Positions 1-6,525 are shown, counted from the first letter of the stretch. The stretch: DNA of 7,874 nt from Acidobacteriota bacterium (GCA_013698055.1 JACCVS010000331.1:1-7874); one strand, 5' to 3'. Numbers and translations: made by a program. Notes: generated by a model not told the origin, from the letters alone.

Positions 1-590
1 CGCTCGCGGTAATCATCAGGGATGTCGTGCGCGCCGAGAAACGTCGGGACATACCGAAGCAGCGTTTCATCGTTCAACCTCTTGATCGCGCGCAGGATTT
101 TCAATTCATCTTCGACTGACAATCCATAACCCGATTTCGCCTCGACGGTCGTCGTGCCTCCGCGCAGAAACCACCGGCTATACCGCCTCGAAGCCTCAAC
201 TAATTCTTCGAGCGTTGCAGCCCGCGTTCGCCTGACGGTTGAGCGAATGCCTCCGCCTTGCGTTGCGATCTCCTGATAAGTCGCTCCGCGCGCTCGTTGC
301 TCGTATTCACCAACGCGCGTGCCCGCGAAAACCGGATGGGCGTGCGCGTCAACGAAGCCCGGCATCACGACACGCCAGCCAGCATCAATCACTCCACTCT
401 CTGCTTCGATGAGAGGTTCGATCTCGCGCCGCTCACCGACTCTCTCGATGCGCCCACCGCGCACCAGCATCGCCCCGTCTTCGATGATGGAAAGCTCGCT
501 CATCGCCGCGCGGGTGCGTGCTCCCTTCACAGAACTGGCGAGCGTGACGAGTTGCGAGCAACCAAGGATAATGAGCGGTTTTTCAGCCAC
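1..590 (-). CDS. hutI: Imidazolonepropionase, N-terminal part (cut by window edge)
   Basis: This cytosolic metal-dependent amidohydrolase opens 4-imidazolone-5-propionate to N-formimino-glutamate, the third step of histidine breakdown. The visible 196 residues carry the family landmarks: the metal-binding HxH in FVDAHAHPVFAGTR (His83, His85), then YQEIATQGGGI, STVRRTRAAT, a glycine and threonine run before EAKSGYGL (Tyr155), LKILRAIKRLN, and TFLGAHDIP (His188). The C-terminal half, with the remaining metal ligands, lies beyond the left edge. I chose the GTG at 590 because the upstream TAA (602-600) is in the same frame and residues 4-40 (IILGCSQLVTLAS, ELSIIEDGA) match the usual HutI N-terminus. 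The next in-frame ATG, residue 30, would delete that strand. No strong ribosome binding site precedes the GTG. It follows the NTF2-like gene by only 9 bases, so it is probably co-transcribed with it. No other hut gene is visible. Family call is firm; the start is fairly sure. Confidence 0.93.
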   Translation of the reverse strand, partial: MAEKPLIILGCSQLVTLASSVKGARTRAAMSELSIIEDGAMLVRGGRIERVGERREIEPLIEAESGVIDAGWRVVMPGFVDAHAHPVFAGTRVGEYEQRARGATYQEIATQGGGIRSTVRRTRAATLEELVEASRRYSRWFLRGGTTTVEAKSGYGLSVEDELKILRAIKRLNDETLLRYVPTFLGAHDIPDDYRE

Positions 591-599
591 CTTAATCTT

Positions 600-1088
600 T
601 TACGAAGCGGAAGAGGTGTGGTCGTGGACGATGCGCCAATTCTCATTTTTGCGGCGGAAGATGAGCGTGAAGCGCCCTTTCGGCGTGTCACCTGCGCGCG
701 TCAGTTGCCAGCGGCCAATGACGACCGCCGCGTCTTTGCTGATGACGTTTATCTCAAGGTCGGAAAATGCAAGCGTCCCCATCTTCTCGCGCGTGTCGTA
801 GCCTTTCTTGTAGCGGTCAAGCACTGTCTGCCAGCCGTGCGTCAGCGAGTCGCCGGAAACAAAAACGATGTTCGGGGAGCGCGCATAGCCGTCCATGAAG
901 CCTTCGATGTCGCCGCGATTCCACGCAGCCGTTTGTGCATCCAGCACCGCGCGAATAGCCGCGATTTTCTTCATATCCTGTTTGCTCACCTTGCCTGCGC
1001 CCGCGCCTTCCTGTTGAGCATTGACGGCAGATAAGTTCAGCAACATTGTGACCGCGATGGTTGCCGCGAAAAGAAAGGTTCGTTTCAT
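600..1088 (-). CDS. Secreted SnoaL/DUF4440-like (NTF2-fold) protein
   Basis: A 162-aa protein with a clear signal peptide (MKRTFLFAATIAVTMLLNLS, then AVNA, probable cut before QQ) followed by one small alpha+beta cone domain. Residues 40-60 form the first helix, ending in AAWNRGDIEGFMDGYA. The barrel strands include NIVFVSGDSLTHGW, then RWQLTR, GRFTLIFRR and the closing WRIVHDHTS. This pattern is typical of DUF4440/SnoaL-like proteins, whose members range from enzymes to plain ligand binders, so the exact role is unknown. Export suggests a periplasmic or extracellular site. The open frame extends upstream to 1145, but the ATG at 1088 places the signal peptide correctly, and GTGAAAGA precedes it as a weak ribosome binding site. 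A good promoter lies about 40 bases upstream of this start. HutI starts 9 bases downstream in the same frame, an odd pairing of an exported protein with a cytosolic enzyme. Confidence 0.85.
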   Translation of the reverse strand: MKRTFLFAATIAVTMLLNLSAVNAQQEGAGAGKVSKQDMKKIAAIRAVLDAQTAAWNRGDIEGFMDGYARSPNIVFVSGDSLTHGWQTVLDRYKKGYDTREKMGTLAFSDLEINVISKDAAVVIGRWQLTRAGDTPKGRFTLIFRRKNENWRIVHDHTSSAS

Positions 1089-1127
1089 AATGTCTTTCAC
1101 TGATGCGATGTGGGAAGAACGGGAACG

Positions 1128-1157
1128 AATATACTTGCAGCCCATCTACGGTTTCAA
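1128..1157 (-). promoter_or_regulatory. Sigma-70-type promoter for the NTF2-like gene and hutI
   Basis: On the minus strand TTGAAA (1157-1152) is followed after 18 bases by TATATT (1133-1128). Each box has five of six matches to the consensus. Transcription would begin near 1121, giving a leader of about 33 bases before the ATG at 1088. It lies in the 89-base gap after the hydrolase gene, so it would make the NTF2-like gene and hutI independent of the helicase operon. Seen by consensus matching only. Confidence 0.55.
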
Positions 1158-1167
1158 CCTTGATGGG
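1141..1167. repeat. Nested inverted repeat over the -35 box
   Basis: CCCATC (1141-1146) pairs with GATGGG (1162-1167), and inside it GGTT (1150-1153) pairs with AACC (1156-1159), leaving 3- and 2-base internal loops. The inner arms include the TTGAAA -35 box of the minus-strand promoter. No T-run follows on either strand, so a terminator is less likely than an operator for a dimeric regulator, or a processing hairpin in read-through RNA from the hydrolase gene. Confidence 0.4.
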
Positions 1168-1177
1168 TACGCAGATG

Positions 1178-1891
1178 CTATTTAATCGCGCGCTCGCGCA
1201 ACCAGGCACTCACGTCTTCGCGCATTGGTTGTGTAATCTCATGCTCCGCGTCGTAGCCCTTCATTTCGACATCATGCGCCCGCTGGCGAAGCTGCACCGC
1301 ATAATTGCCGATGCGCACCGGAGGATAAAACTCGTCGCGGTTGCCATGAAGATGGAAGACGGCAGCGCGTGTCGGCCTGTACAACTCACTTGACTCCCAA
1401 TCGCCCGGCAGCCCGCCGCAGATGCCGATGACACCGCGCAAACTTTCTGGATGTGTAAAGGCGAAGCGGTAGTTAAGCGCGCACGATTGCGAGAAGCCCA
1501 GAAGAAAGATGCGCTCGCTGTCGGCGATGCCTTCGTCCACGAGCGAGTTAATCAGATCGAGAAGAGCGCGATGATGAACGGCGACTGAGTCTTCAGGGTG
1601 ATAATTCGTCAGCCAGCCGAACCCGAACCGCAGCGGCCCGCCCTTCTCTTTCGGTTCTTTCATATGTTGATGAAACCCCTGCAACGAAGCGAGGGCAAAA
1701 TCAGGAGGCGCGATGGAGCGTGCTTCGCGCATCATCTGTCTTTTGTTCGCTCCGTAGCCATGCAGCGCAATGAGTAGGGGACTTGGAGCATCGGCGTCAG
1801 GAACATGAAGGTCATAATAGAGCTTGAGTTCAGCCATAAGGGTACGGTCTTGGGTCTGCATTTCGTCCGTAATTTTGATTTGCGATGACAT
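1178..1891 (-). CDS. Alpha/beta-hydrolase, phospholipase/carboxylesterase-like
   Basis: A 237-aa serine hydrolase of the phospholipase/carboxylesterase (Abhydrolase_2) type, probably cytosolic since no signal peptide is seen. Landmarks in order: strand and oxyanion motif LLIALHGYGAN (39-49), FALASLQG (65-72), a lid-like segment GWLTNYHPED (92-101), the nucleophile elbow LGFSQSCALNY (131-141, Ser134), VIGICGGLPGDW (154-165), HLHGNRDEFYP (180-190, Asp186 as likely acid) and GYDAEHEI (212-219, His217). The elbow is G-F-S-Q-S rather than the usual G-x-S-x-G. The substrate cannot be told from sequence. The frame is also open from a TTG at 1915, which would overlap the helicase stop as TTGA; I prefer the ATG at 1891, preceded by GGAAAC, but the first strand begins only near residue 20, so the ATGs at 1861 or 1837 are possible. 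Tight spacing to the helicase gene implies one operon. Confidence 0.85.
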   Translation of the reverse strand: MSSQIKITDEMQTQDRTLMAELKLYYDLHVPDADAPSPLLIALHGYGANKRQMMREARSIAPPDFALASLQGFHQHMKEPKEKGGPLRFGFGWLTNYHPEDSVAVHHRALLDLINSLVDEGIADSERIFLLGFSQSCALNYRFAFTHPESLRGVIGICGGLPGDWESSELYRPTRAAVFHLHGNRDEFYPPVRIGNYAVQLRQRAHDVEMKGYDAEHEITQPMREDVSAWLRERAIK

Positions 1892-1911
1892 AAGTTTCCA
1901 GTAGCCAACTC

Positions 1912-3969
1912 TCAATTGATATATTTCTGTGTCTCGTCTTCAGCCGCGTTAAGCTTGCCTACGCTCTCTTCTTCCAGCGACCAGATGTCGTAAAGCTCCG
2001 GCGGAACTTCCGTGACGAAGCGCGACGGCTTCTGCACCACAGTCTGCCGGTTGTAATCCGTAATCATCAGGGGGTAAGTGAGGTAAAGCTGCTCGCCCGC
2101 GCGTGTCAGCGCGACGTACCACAGGCGGCGCTCTTCCTCTTCGCCTTCGGCATCTCGCAATGAGCGCGGGCTGGGGAATTTCCCGTCAGCCGCCCAGATA
2201 ATGAACACCGCTCGCCATTCCAGTCCCTTCGCCTGATGCACGGAGGTCAACGTCAGCATCTCGTCTTCATCGCCGCCCATCACAACATCTTCGCCCGCGA
2301 TTCCTTGCGGCGCGCTGTAGCGCTCAGTAGAGAGCAGAGCCAGCTCAGACAGAAAACCTTCCGTCGAATTGTAGCGAGAGCTATAGAGCGCAAGCTGCCG
2401 CAAATCTTCGAGCCGCGCCTCAGCGTTTTCGTAATTGTTTGCCAGGTGCGCTTCGTAGCCGCGCGCCAGAATTATTTCGATCTGCCGCGCAGGGTTGCCG
2501 CGCGTTTCATCCTGCACGAGACTTTCGAGCAGGGCCAGGAACTCAGTCCAGCCTGCGCCGCGCTTCGGGGCGACATTGAAATCTTCACGCCGCACGAGGG
2601 CGAGCGGATCGGGAGCAAACGCCAGTCGCTCCCAGATTCTGTTGGCCGTAGAGTTTCCCACCTGTGGAATCATCCGCAGGATGCGCTTCCACGCCAGCTC
2701 GTCGCGCGGGTTGACGATGACGCGCAGGTAAGAGATGACATCTTTGATGTGCGCCTGCTCGAAGAAGCGCACGCCGCTGCGCACGCGATAGGGAATGCCG
2801 CGCCGTGTCAATTCCAGTTGTAGCTCAAGCGAGTGATAGTGAGAGCGATAAAGCACTGCCGTCTCTTCGAGCGGGATGCCTTCGTCGCGCAATTCAAGAA
2901 TGCGTGAAGCGATGAAGGCGGCCTGCTGGTCAGCATCGCGGCAGGGAATGAGCGCAGGGGGGAGTCCTTTCGAGTCGCGCGCCGCGCGCAGGGTTTTGGG
3001 AAACTGTTTGCGATTCGAGGCGATTGAGACGTTGGCGAGCGCGAGAATTTCCGGCGTCGAGCGATAATTAGTCTCAAGCCGGAAGACACGCGCTTCCGGA
3101 TATCTCGTGGGAAACTCGTAGATGTTCGTGAACTCTGCGCCGCGCCATGCGTAGATGCTCTGTGCGTCGTCGCCGACGACCATCACGTTGCGATGCTTGA
3201 CGGCCATCAAATCAATTATCTCTGATTGAAGCTTGTTCGTGTCCTGATACTCGTCAACCAGGATGTGCTGAAACTGATCGGCGTAGAGATTAGCGATGTC
3301 CGCCTTTTCCATCAGCAATCTTTTCCAGTTGAGCAGCAGATCGTCGTAGTCCATCACGTTGCGCTCGCGCTTGCGCTCCATGTAAATCGTGTCAACGCGC
3401 TTCATTTGTTGTATCAGCGGCTCGAAATGCGGGTAGCGGCGCGCAACCACGTCTTCAATTGGGCGATCCGTGTTGTTGGCAAAGCTAATGACATCCTGCA
3501 AGACTTCCGCCTTCGGAAAGCGGCGCGCTTTCGTATCAATGCCCGCTTCGTCAACGCACGCGGAAAGGAAATCGCGCGCATCTTCCGAATCGAGAATCGT
3601 GTAGTTGGCCTCAAAGCCGATGCTCGCGGCGTGGCGGCGCAGGATCAAATTGGCGATGCGATGAAACGTTCCGCCCCAGACCCTTTTCACATCTCCGCCA
3701 CTCGTCAGAAGCTCGACGCGATGCAACATCTCACGCGCCGCACGATTCGTGAACGTGGCGAGCATGATGCGAGCCGGGGCAATGCCCTGCTCAATCAGGT
3801 ATGCAACGCGGTAGGTGATCGCGCGCGTCTTGCCTGAGCCAGCGCCCGCGATGATGAGCGCCGCGCCGGGATTGGCTGTGGCGACCGCAAACTGTTCCTC
3901 GTTGAGTTCCGCGCGATAGCGCGCCAGCTTGTCGGGCGCATCGCCTCGTTTGATGACGTAGCGTGTCAT
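1912..3969 (-). CDS. UvrD/PcrA/Rep-family ATP-dependent DNA helicase (SF1A)
   Basis: A 685-aa superfamily-1A 3'-5' DNA helicase with the motif set in order: Q-motif LNEEQ (22-26), Walker A AGAGSGKT (41-48), motif Ia ATFTNRAAREM (71-81), GTFHRIA (100-106), Walker B LVDEYQDTN (237-245), motif III VVGDDAQSIYAWRG (264-277), motif IV ETNYRSTPEI (299-308), motif V LTSVHQAKGLEW (574-585) and motif VI RRLWYVALTRA (614-624). All catalytic residues appear intact. Members unwind DNA in nucleotide excision and mismatch repair and strip RecA from DNA. It is slightly shorter than typical UvrD or PcrA and ends about 60 residues after motif VI, so the usual C-terminal partner-binding tail looks short. I cannot tell which paralogue it is, so give no symbol. 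The ATG at 3969 fits the family N-terminus; GAAGA upstream is a weak ribosome binding site. It heads an operon with the hydrolase gene. Confidence 0.95.
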   Translation of the reverse strand: MTRYVIKRGDAPDKLARYRAELNEEQFAVATANPGAALIIAGAGSGKTRAITYRVAYLIEQGIAPARIMLATFTNRAAREMLHRVELLTSGGDVKRVWGGTFHRIANLILRRHAASIGFEANYTILDSEDARDFLSACVDEAGIDTKARRFPKAEVLQDVISFANNTDRPIEDVVARRYPHFEPLIQQMKRVDTIYMERKRERNVMDYDDLLLNWKRLLMEKADIANLYADQFQHILVDEYQDTNKLQSEIIDLMAVKHRNVMVVGDDAQSIYAWRGAEFTNIYEFPTRYPEARVFRLETNYRSTPEILALANVSIASNRKQFPKTLRAARDSKGLPPALIPCRDADQQAAFIASRILELRDEGIPLEETAVLYRSHYHSLELQLELTRRGIPYRVRSGVRFFEQAHIKDVISYLRVIVNPRDELAWKRILRMIPQVGNSTANRIWERLAFAPDPLALVRREDFNVAPKRGAGWTEFLALLESLVQDETRGNPARQIEIILARGYEAHLANNYENAEARLEDLRQLALYSSRYNSTEGFLSELALLSTERYSAPQGIAGEDVVMGGDEDEMLTLTSVHQAKGLEWRAVFIIWAADGKFPSPRSLRDAEGEEEERRLWYVALTRAGEQLYLTYPLMITDYNRQTVVQKPSRFVTEVPPELYDIWSLEEESVGKLNAAEDETQKYIN

Positions 3970-4071
3970 GGTCTTCTACTCTGGCTTATAGCATGTCCCG
4001 CCGCCGCAGGAAAACCTGAAGCAGACTCACCAGCGTTCAGAGTCCAAACTTCACTTTGGTCTTTGTCAGTA

Positions 4072-4101
4072 TTGACTCCGCATCGGCGTTTGCCTTATCG
4101 T
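4072..4101 (+). promoter_or_regulatory. Candidate promoter for the CARDB-like gene
   Basis: TTGACT (4072-4077) and TATCGT (4096-4101) are separated by 18 bases, with five and four of six consensus matches. A start near 4108 would leave a leader of about 125 bases before the ATG at 4232. Motif matching only. Confidence 0.3.
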
Positions 4102-4218
4102 GGCGGCGCTTTGAAAAGTCAGAAGCCAAGCAGCCATCTGTCACATCATTCTTTCACATAACTTTCGATTCAACTTTTGCGCGTTTACGCGCCCCTCGGG
4201 TGAATGCCTTTTCCCTTT

Positions 4219-4224
4219 AAGGAG
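4219..4224 (+). promoter_or_regulatory. Ribosome binding site AAGGAG
   Basis: A strong Shine-Dalgarno sequence seven bases before the ATG at 4232. It fixes the start of the CARDB-like gene and argues against the antisense open frame on the other strand. Confidence 0.8.
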
Positions 4225-4231
4225 AGCAGAA

Positions 4232-4648
4232 ATGCTGAAGAAAACAATCTGTCTGGCAAGTCTCCTCGTCTGCATGTTGCAGCCCCTGATTGCTCGAACT
4301 CCTGCTCCGGCTTCGCCCGATTTGTGGGTCAGGCAATACCAGTTCGTTCCGGGCAATGACAAAGCGGTGCGGGTACAGGTGGCGAATAAGGGCAATGCTG
4401 CGAACGCGGCGTGCCGTCTGGAATTGACTGTCCGCAAGATCAACGGCAATGCGGTCGGCAGGACAATGTTCCGCGTGATTCAAGTCATCCAACCGGGTCA
4501 GGGCGATTGGGTGCTGGTAGATGCCAAGAGCATCCTCCCGAAGAACGTCAGTCTTGAAAGCACCACTTTCAAACTCATCGCCGACGCCAAAAATCAGGTC
4601 ACCGAGTCGGACGAAAACAATAATGAGAAGTGGCACAATTTGAACTAA
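4232..4648 (+). CDS. Small secreted CARDB-like protein
   Basis: A 138-aa exported protein. Residues 1-21 form a signal peptide (KK, then a hydrophobic core CLASLLVCMLQPLIA). The Cys at 14 lies in LLVC, which is a poor lipobox, so ordinary signal peptidase cleavage after LIA is more likely than lipidation. The mature part is a single Ig-like beta-sandwich in the style of CARDB domains: PDLWVRQYQF, KAVRVQVANKGNAANAACRLELTV, a middle strand pair, GDWVLVD, and the diagnostic end FKLIADAKNQVTESDENNNE. CARDB domains normally occur in larger adhesion or protease-associated proteins; here the domain stands alone. Function is therefore only a guess: surface or periplasmic binding. The gene has a strong ribosome binding site and looks monocistronic, ending just before a perfect hairpin. 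The antisense frame overlapping it is a shadow. Confidence 0.8.
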   Translation: MLKKTICLASLLVCMLQPLIARTPAPASPDLWVRQYQFVPGNDKAVRVQVANKGNAANAACRLELTVRKINGNAVGRTMFRVIQVIQPGQGDWVLVDAKSILPKNVSLESTTFKLIADAKNQVTESDENNNEKWHNLN

Positions 4649-4680
4649 GCGTGACTTCTAATTTTAATGAAGGGTTTCCC

Positions 4681-4712
4681 GCATGGCCCTGACCGACAAG
4701 TCAGGGCCATGC
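4681..4712 (+). terminator. Perfect 13-bp hairpin between convergent genes
   Basis: GCATGGCCCTGAC and its exact complement GTCAGGGCCATGC enclose the loop CGACAA. It starts 32 bases after the CARDB-like stop codon. The tract behind it on the plus strand is only GATTTATGG and there is no T-run on the minus strand, so it is a likely but not textbook terminator. Its place between convergent genes would suit stopping transcription from both sides. Confidence 0.6.
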
Positions 4713-4793
4713 GATTTATGGAAGGCGGGTGTGATAGATGCGGGAAAAGATGGCCGGGAGACGAAAGACCTGGGTGTCGCAGCTTCTTTAAGG

Positions 4794-4813
4794 CTCGTGC
4801 TCTGCGCCACGAG
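4794..4813 (-). terminator. Weak hairpin after the 171-aa lipoprotein gene
   Basis: CTCGTG and CACGAG form a 6-bp stem with an 8-base loop just downstream of the lipoprotein stop codon at 4820. The following minus-strand bases (CCTTAAAG) are not a proper U-tract. It may be a weak terminator or chance. Confidence 0.25.
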
Positions 4814-4819
4814 TAATTA

Positions 4820-5335
4820 CTATCGCTCTCCTTTGAAGTAGTAACTGTAGATCATCTTTTTCACATCGTAGTAGGGAATTTTCTCCAGGCTATCGCTGTT
4901 CAGCGTCAAGGCGAGAAGTTCTTTTCCCGTCTCTTTAATTCTATTCAGGGTGACGTAGCCACCGATCTCAAAGTCGCCGGAGTAGCCAGCGAAGTTGACC
5001 TTACAGATTTGGCCGGGCGAAGCCTGAAAGATATCCTTCACCGGATTCTGATCTGAATGAAAACGTACTTTGCAGTCACCGAAAGTCACTATCTTATCTC
5101 GCTCACTCTGGCTGGTCACGGAAACCGTGACGTTTTCTTTAACGGCGAAGTCCTTCGTCGTTTTGTAGTTGGGGTTGCGATCTCTCTCTTCCATTTTTTC
5201 TTCAACCGCGCCCGTAAAACTACCTTCCCACTGCGGGGGCTTGTTGCCACACGCCGGGAGAGCGAGCAAGCCGAAGACAAAGAGGCATAGCCCGGCGCGC
5301 GTCCTGTTTCCCCTTGAAAGCGCAATCGGTTTCAT
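4820..5335 (-). CDS. Lipoprotein of unknown function, second gene of pair
   Basis: A 171-aa predicted lipoprotein. A basic N-terminus (KPIALSRGNRTRAG) precedes a hydrophobic stretch LCLFVFGLLA and the lipobox LPAC, giving lipidated Cys29. The mature part is hydrophilic and mainly beta-like, with two further cysteines, Cys88 (FGDCKVRF) and Cys111 (GQICKVNF), that could form a disulfide. It ends in an aromatic, basic tail (PYYDVKKMIYSYYFKGER). I do not recognise the domain; the strands around residues 68-131 could be an OB-like barrel, but this is a guess. The start at 5335 is set by GGAG (5345-5342) six bases upstream; the frame is open back to 5383 and an ATG at 5347 is possible, but that would separate the signal from the N-terminus. 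It begins 13 bases after the stop codon of the Tudor-like lipoprotein gene, so the two are surely co-transcribed. Confidence 0.8.
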   Translation of the reverse strand: MKPIALSRGNRTRAGLCLFVFGLLALPACGNKPPQWEGSFTGAVEEKMEERDRNPNYKTTKDFAVKENVTVSVTSQSERDKIVTFGDCKVRFHSDQNPVKDIFQASPGQICKVNFAGYSGDFEIGGYVTLNRIKETGKELLALTLNSDSLEKIPYYDVKKMIYSYYFKGER

Positions 5336-5348
5336 CTTTTTCTCCATC

Positions 5349-6302
5349 TTAGCGTTCGTTTTCTTCGAGCGGCCAGAATTCACCGGGATTGACAGTCCGG
5401 GTCGTGCCGTCTTCTACTTTAACTTCCGCCGCCGCGCCGTTGACCGCCATGACCTCCGCGTAAAGCCACTTTCCGTCGGAGGCCGGCATAACCAAAACAT
5501 ACCGGCCTACTGTGGGTGCGGGCTGTTTGGCGGCGTTCGCTAGCGGGAGAATCGTATAAACCTTCTCCGTATTTCTGGTGTTCGGATCATCCCACCTCAC
5601 GTAGACATTGTTTCCACCCGACATGGTTTCTTCCATTCTTGAGATCGTGCCTGACTGAAAAAATCCCGCAAGGTTGGGTTCGGCCAGAACTTTGTCACCC
5701 ATTTTCGGCTTGTAGCCTTCGACCAGCATCGGGCGATGCTTCATGGCTTTGCTCAGGAGCATACTCGTCTCGCCACTCTGCTTGAACTCGGCGATTGTCT
5801 TCTCGGAAGGCTTGATGAGTCCGTCGGGGCCGACCGTCCGGGGTTGCTTATTTGAGCCTAAGCCCTTAACCATCACGCTCAGATTGTCAATCTTGACGAC
5901 CTCCGCACCGTGCCAGGGCAACACAGCCCCACTCTCTCCTTTGGCAAGCACGATGTCGCCCGGTTTGACTTCATGTTTAGCTTCCTTTCCCGGGACTTCA
6001 TAGATTTCGGACACCTCGACATCCTCGAACCGGCTGCCCGTCGTGTAGAAGCCGTTGGAGTTGCGCTCTATCACCCCGACCTTGGCACGCGAGCCATCGA
6101 GGCTCACCACCTTCCCTTCCAGAAACATATCCTTGGATACATCCGAAGGAATTACGACCTGGTCGTCCTCGTCTATCTTGCCGTCCGCGACCCTGGCGTT
6201 GCTGTTGCCCGTACTGGAAGTATTGCCTGTGTTGGCTGCGGGCTTGCTGCATCCGAAGGCTACCGCAGCGACCGCAAAGGCGAGCGTAAGTTTTTTAAGC
6301 AT
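5349..6302 (-). CDS. Lipoprotein with tandem SH3/Tudor-like barrel repeats
   Basis: A 317-aa predicted lipoprotein. The signal peptide MLKKLTLAFAVAAVAFGC gives lipidated Cys18, with a slightly atypical lipobox (A-F-G-C). A flexible Asn/Thr/Ser/Gly linker (19-38) tethers the rest to the membrane. Four similar units follow, each starting with a G-[DKR]-x-V-type strand and ending with a short acidic or Pro-rich strand: about 60-103 (FLEGKVVSLDG), 113-165 (KPGDIVLAKGES ... WHGAEVVKIDN), 199-254 (KMGDKVLAEPNL ... VYVRWDDP) and 264-313 (TVGRYVLVMPAS ... WLYAEVMAV ... VEDGTTRTVNPGEFWPLE). This looks like Tudor/agenet or SH3-like beta-barrels, which bind peptides or polymers. The ligand is unknown. 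GAGGAA lies 8 bases before the ATG at 6302, supporting that start. It is the first gene of the lipoprotein pair, with a TATAAT box about 80 bases upstream. The fold assignment is by eye. Confidence 0.8.
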   Translation of the reverse strand: MLKKLTLAFAVAAVAFGCSKPAANTGNTSSTGNSNARVADGKIDEDDQVVIPSDVSKDMFLEGKVVSLDGSRAKVGVIERNSNGFYTTGSRFEDVEVSEIYEVPGKEAKHEVKPGDIVLAKGESGAVLPWHGAEVVKIDNLSVMVKGLGSNKQPRTVGPDGLIKPSEKTIAEFKQSGETSMLLSKAMKHRPMLVEGYKPKMGDKVLAEPNLAGFFQSGTISRMEETMSGGNNVYVRWDDPNTRNTEKVYTILPLANAAKQPAPTVGRYVLVMPASDGKWLYAEVMAVNGAAAEVKVEDGTTRTVNPGEFWPLEENER

Positions 6303-6384
6303 CGAAATAATTCCTCAATTCTGATTTTTGAGCTGAAGCCGCACTGAAAACTTGAAGCGAGGTTCCGGAAAGCGCCGCGATTCT

Positions 6385-6390
6385 ATTATA
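6385..6390 (-). promoter_or_regulatory. Candidate -10 box for the lipoprotein operon
   Basis: The minus strand reads TATAAT exactly here, about 83 bases upstream of the ATG at 6302. No good -35 box is found at normal spacing; only an A-rich stretch (TTAAAAAAG) lies upstream. A start near 6378 would give a leader of about 75 bases. Confidence 0.4.
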
Positions 6391-6443
6391 AGAAGGCAAG
6401 TTCGTCTACTTTTTTAACTAGCGGCGGGCAAGCCTCGCTTGCT

Positions 6444-6472
6444 TTGCATTTGCGCCTGATGAAAGTTAGGAT
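6444..6472 (+). promoter_or_regulatory. Candidate promoter for ybaB-recR
   Basis: TTGCAT (6444-6449) and TAGGAT (6467-6472) are 17 bases apart, with three and four of six consensus matches. A start near 6479 would leave a leader of about 47 bases. A small hairpin, GCAAGC/GCTTGC with loop CTC (6428-6442), sits immediately upstream. Low certainty, but some promoter is needed here because the upstream operon points the other way. Confidence 0.3.
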
Positions 6473-6525
6473 GAACGGCGTACTAACACTCAGACTTTCA
6501 GCACGCGCGAAGAGAGGTAAGGCAG

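Larger units (their letters stand above)
3970..4231. other. Divergent intergenic region, helicase / CARDB-like gene
   Basis: This non-coding stretch must serve both flanking genes. For the minus strand only a lone TATAAG (3990-3985) is visible close to the helicase start, without a clear -35 box. For the plus strand a candidate promoter is listed separately. Small inverted repeats are present (CAGG/CCTG at 4007-4018 and GCGCG/CGCGC at 4179-4192), none long enough to assign a role. Confidence 0.6.

Noticed and set aside
258..1034. A 258-codon plus-strand open frame
   Set aside because: It runs antisense across hutI and the NTF2-like gene, has an Arg/Ala/His-rich, low-complexity composition with no domain, and both opposing genes have clear family motifs.
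3226..3837. Plus-strand 203-codon open frame inside the helicase gene
   Set aside because: It is a mirror of helicase codons covering the Walker A to Walker B region, and its product has no motif.
3985..3990. TATAAG as a helicase promoter -10 box
   Set aside because: No -35 box at normal spacing, and it would leave a leader of only about nine bases; mentioned within the intergenic entry only.
4217..4636. Minus-strand 139-codon open frame opposite the CARDB-like gene
   Set aside because: It lacks a ribosome binding site and any recognisable domain, while the plus strand has AAGGAG, a signal peptide and a CARDB-type ending.
5910..6347. Plus-strand 145-codon open frame opposite the Tudor-like lipoprotein
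   Set aside because: No ribosome binding site or domain; the minus-strand gene has a lipobox, GAGGAA and internal repeats.
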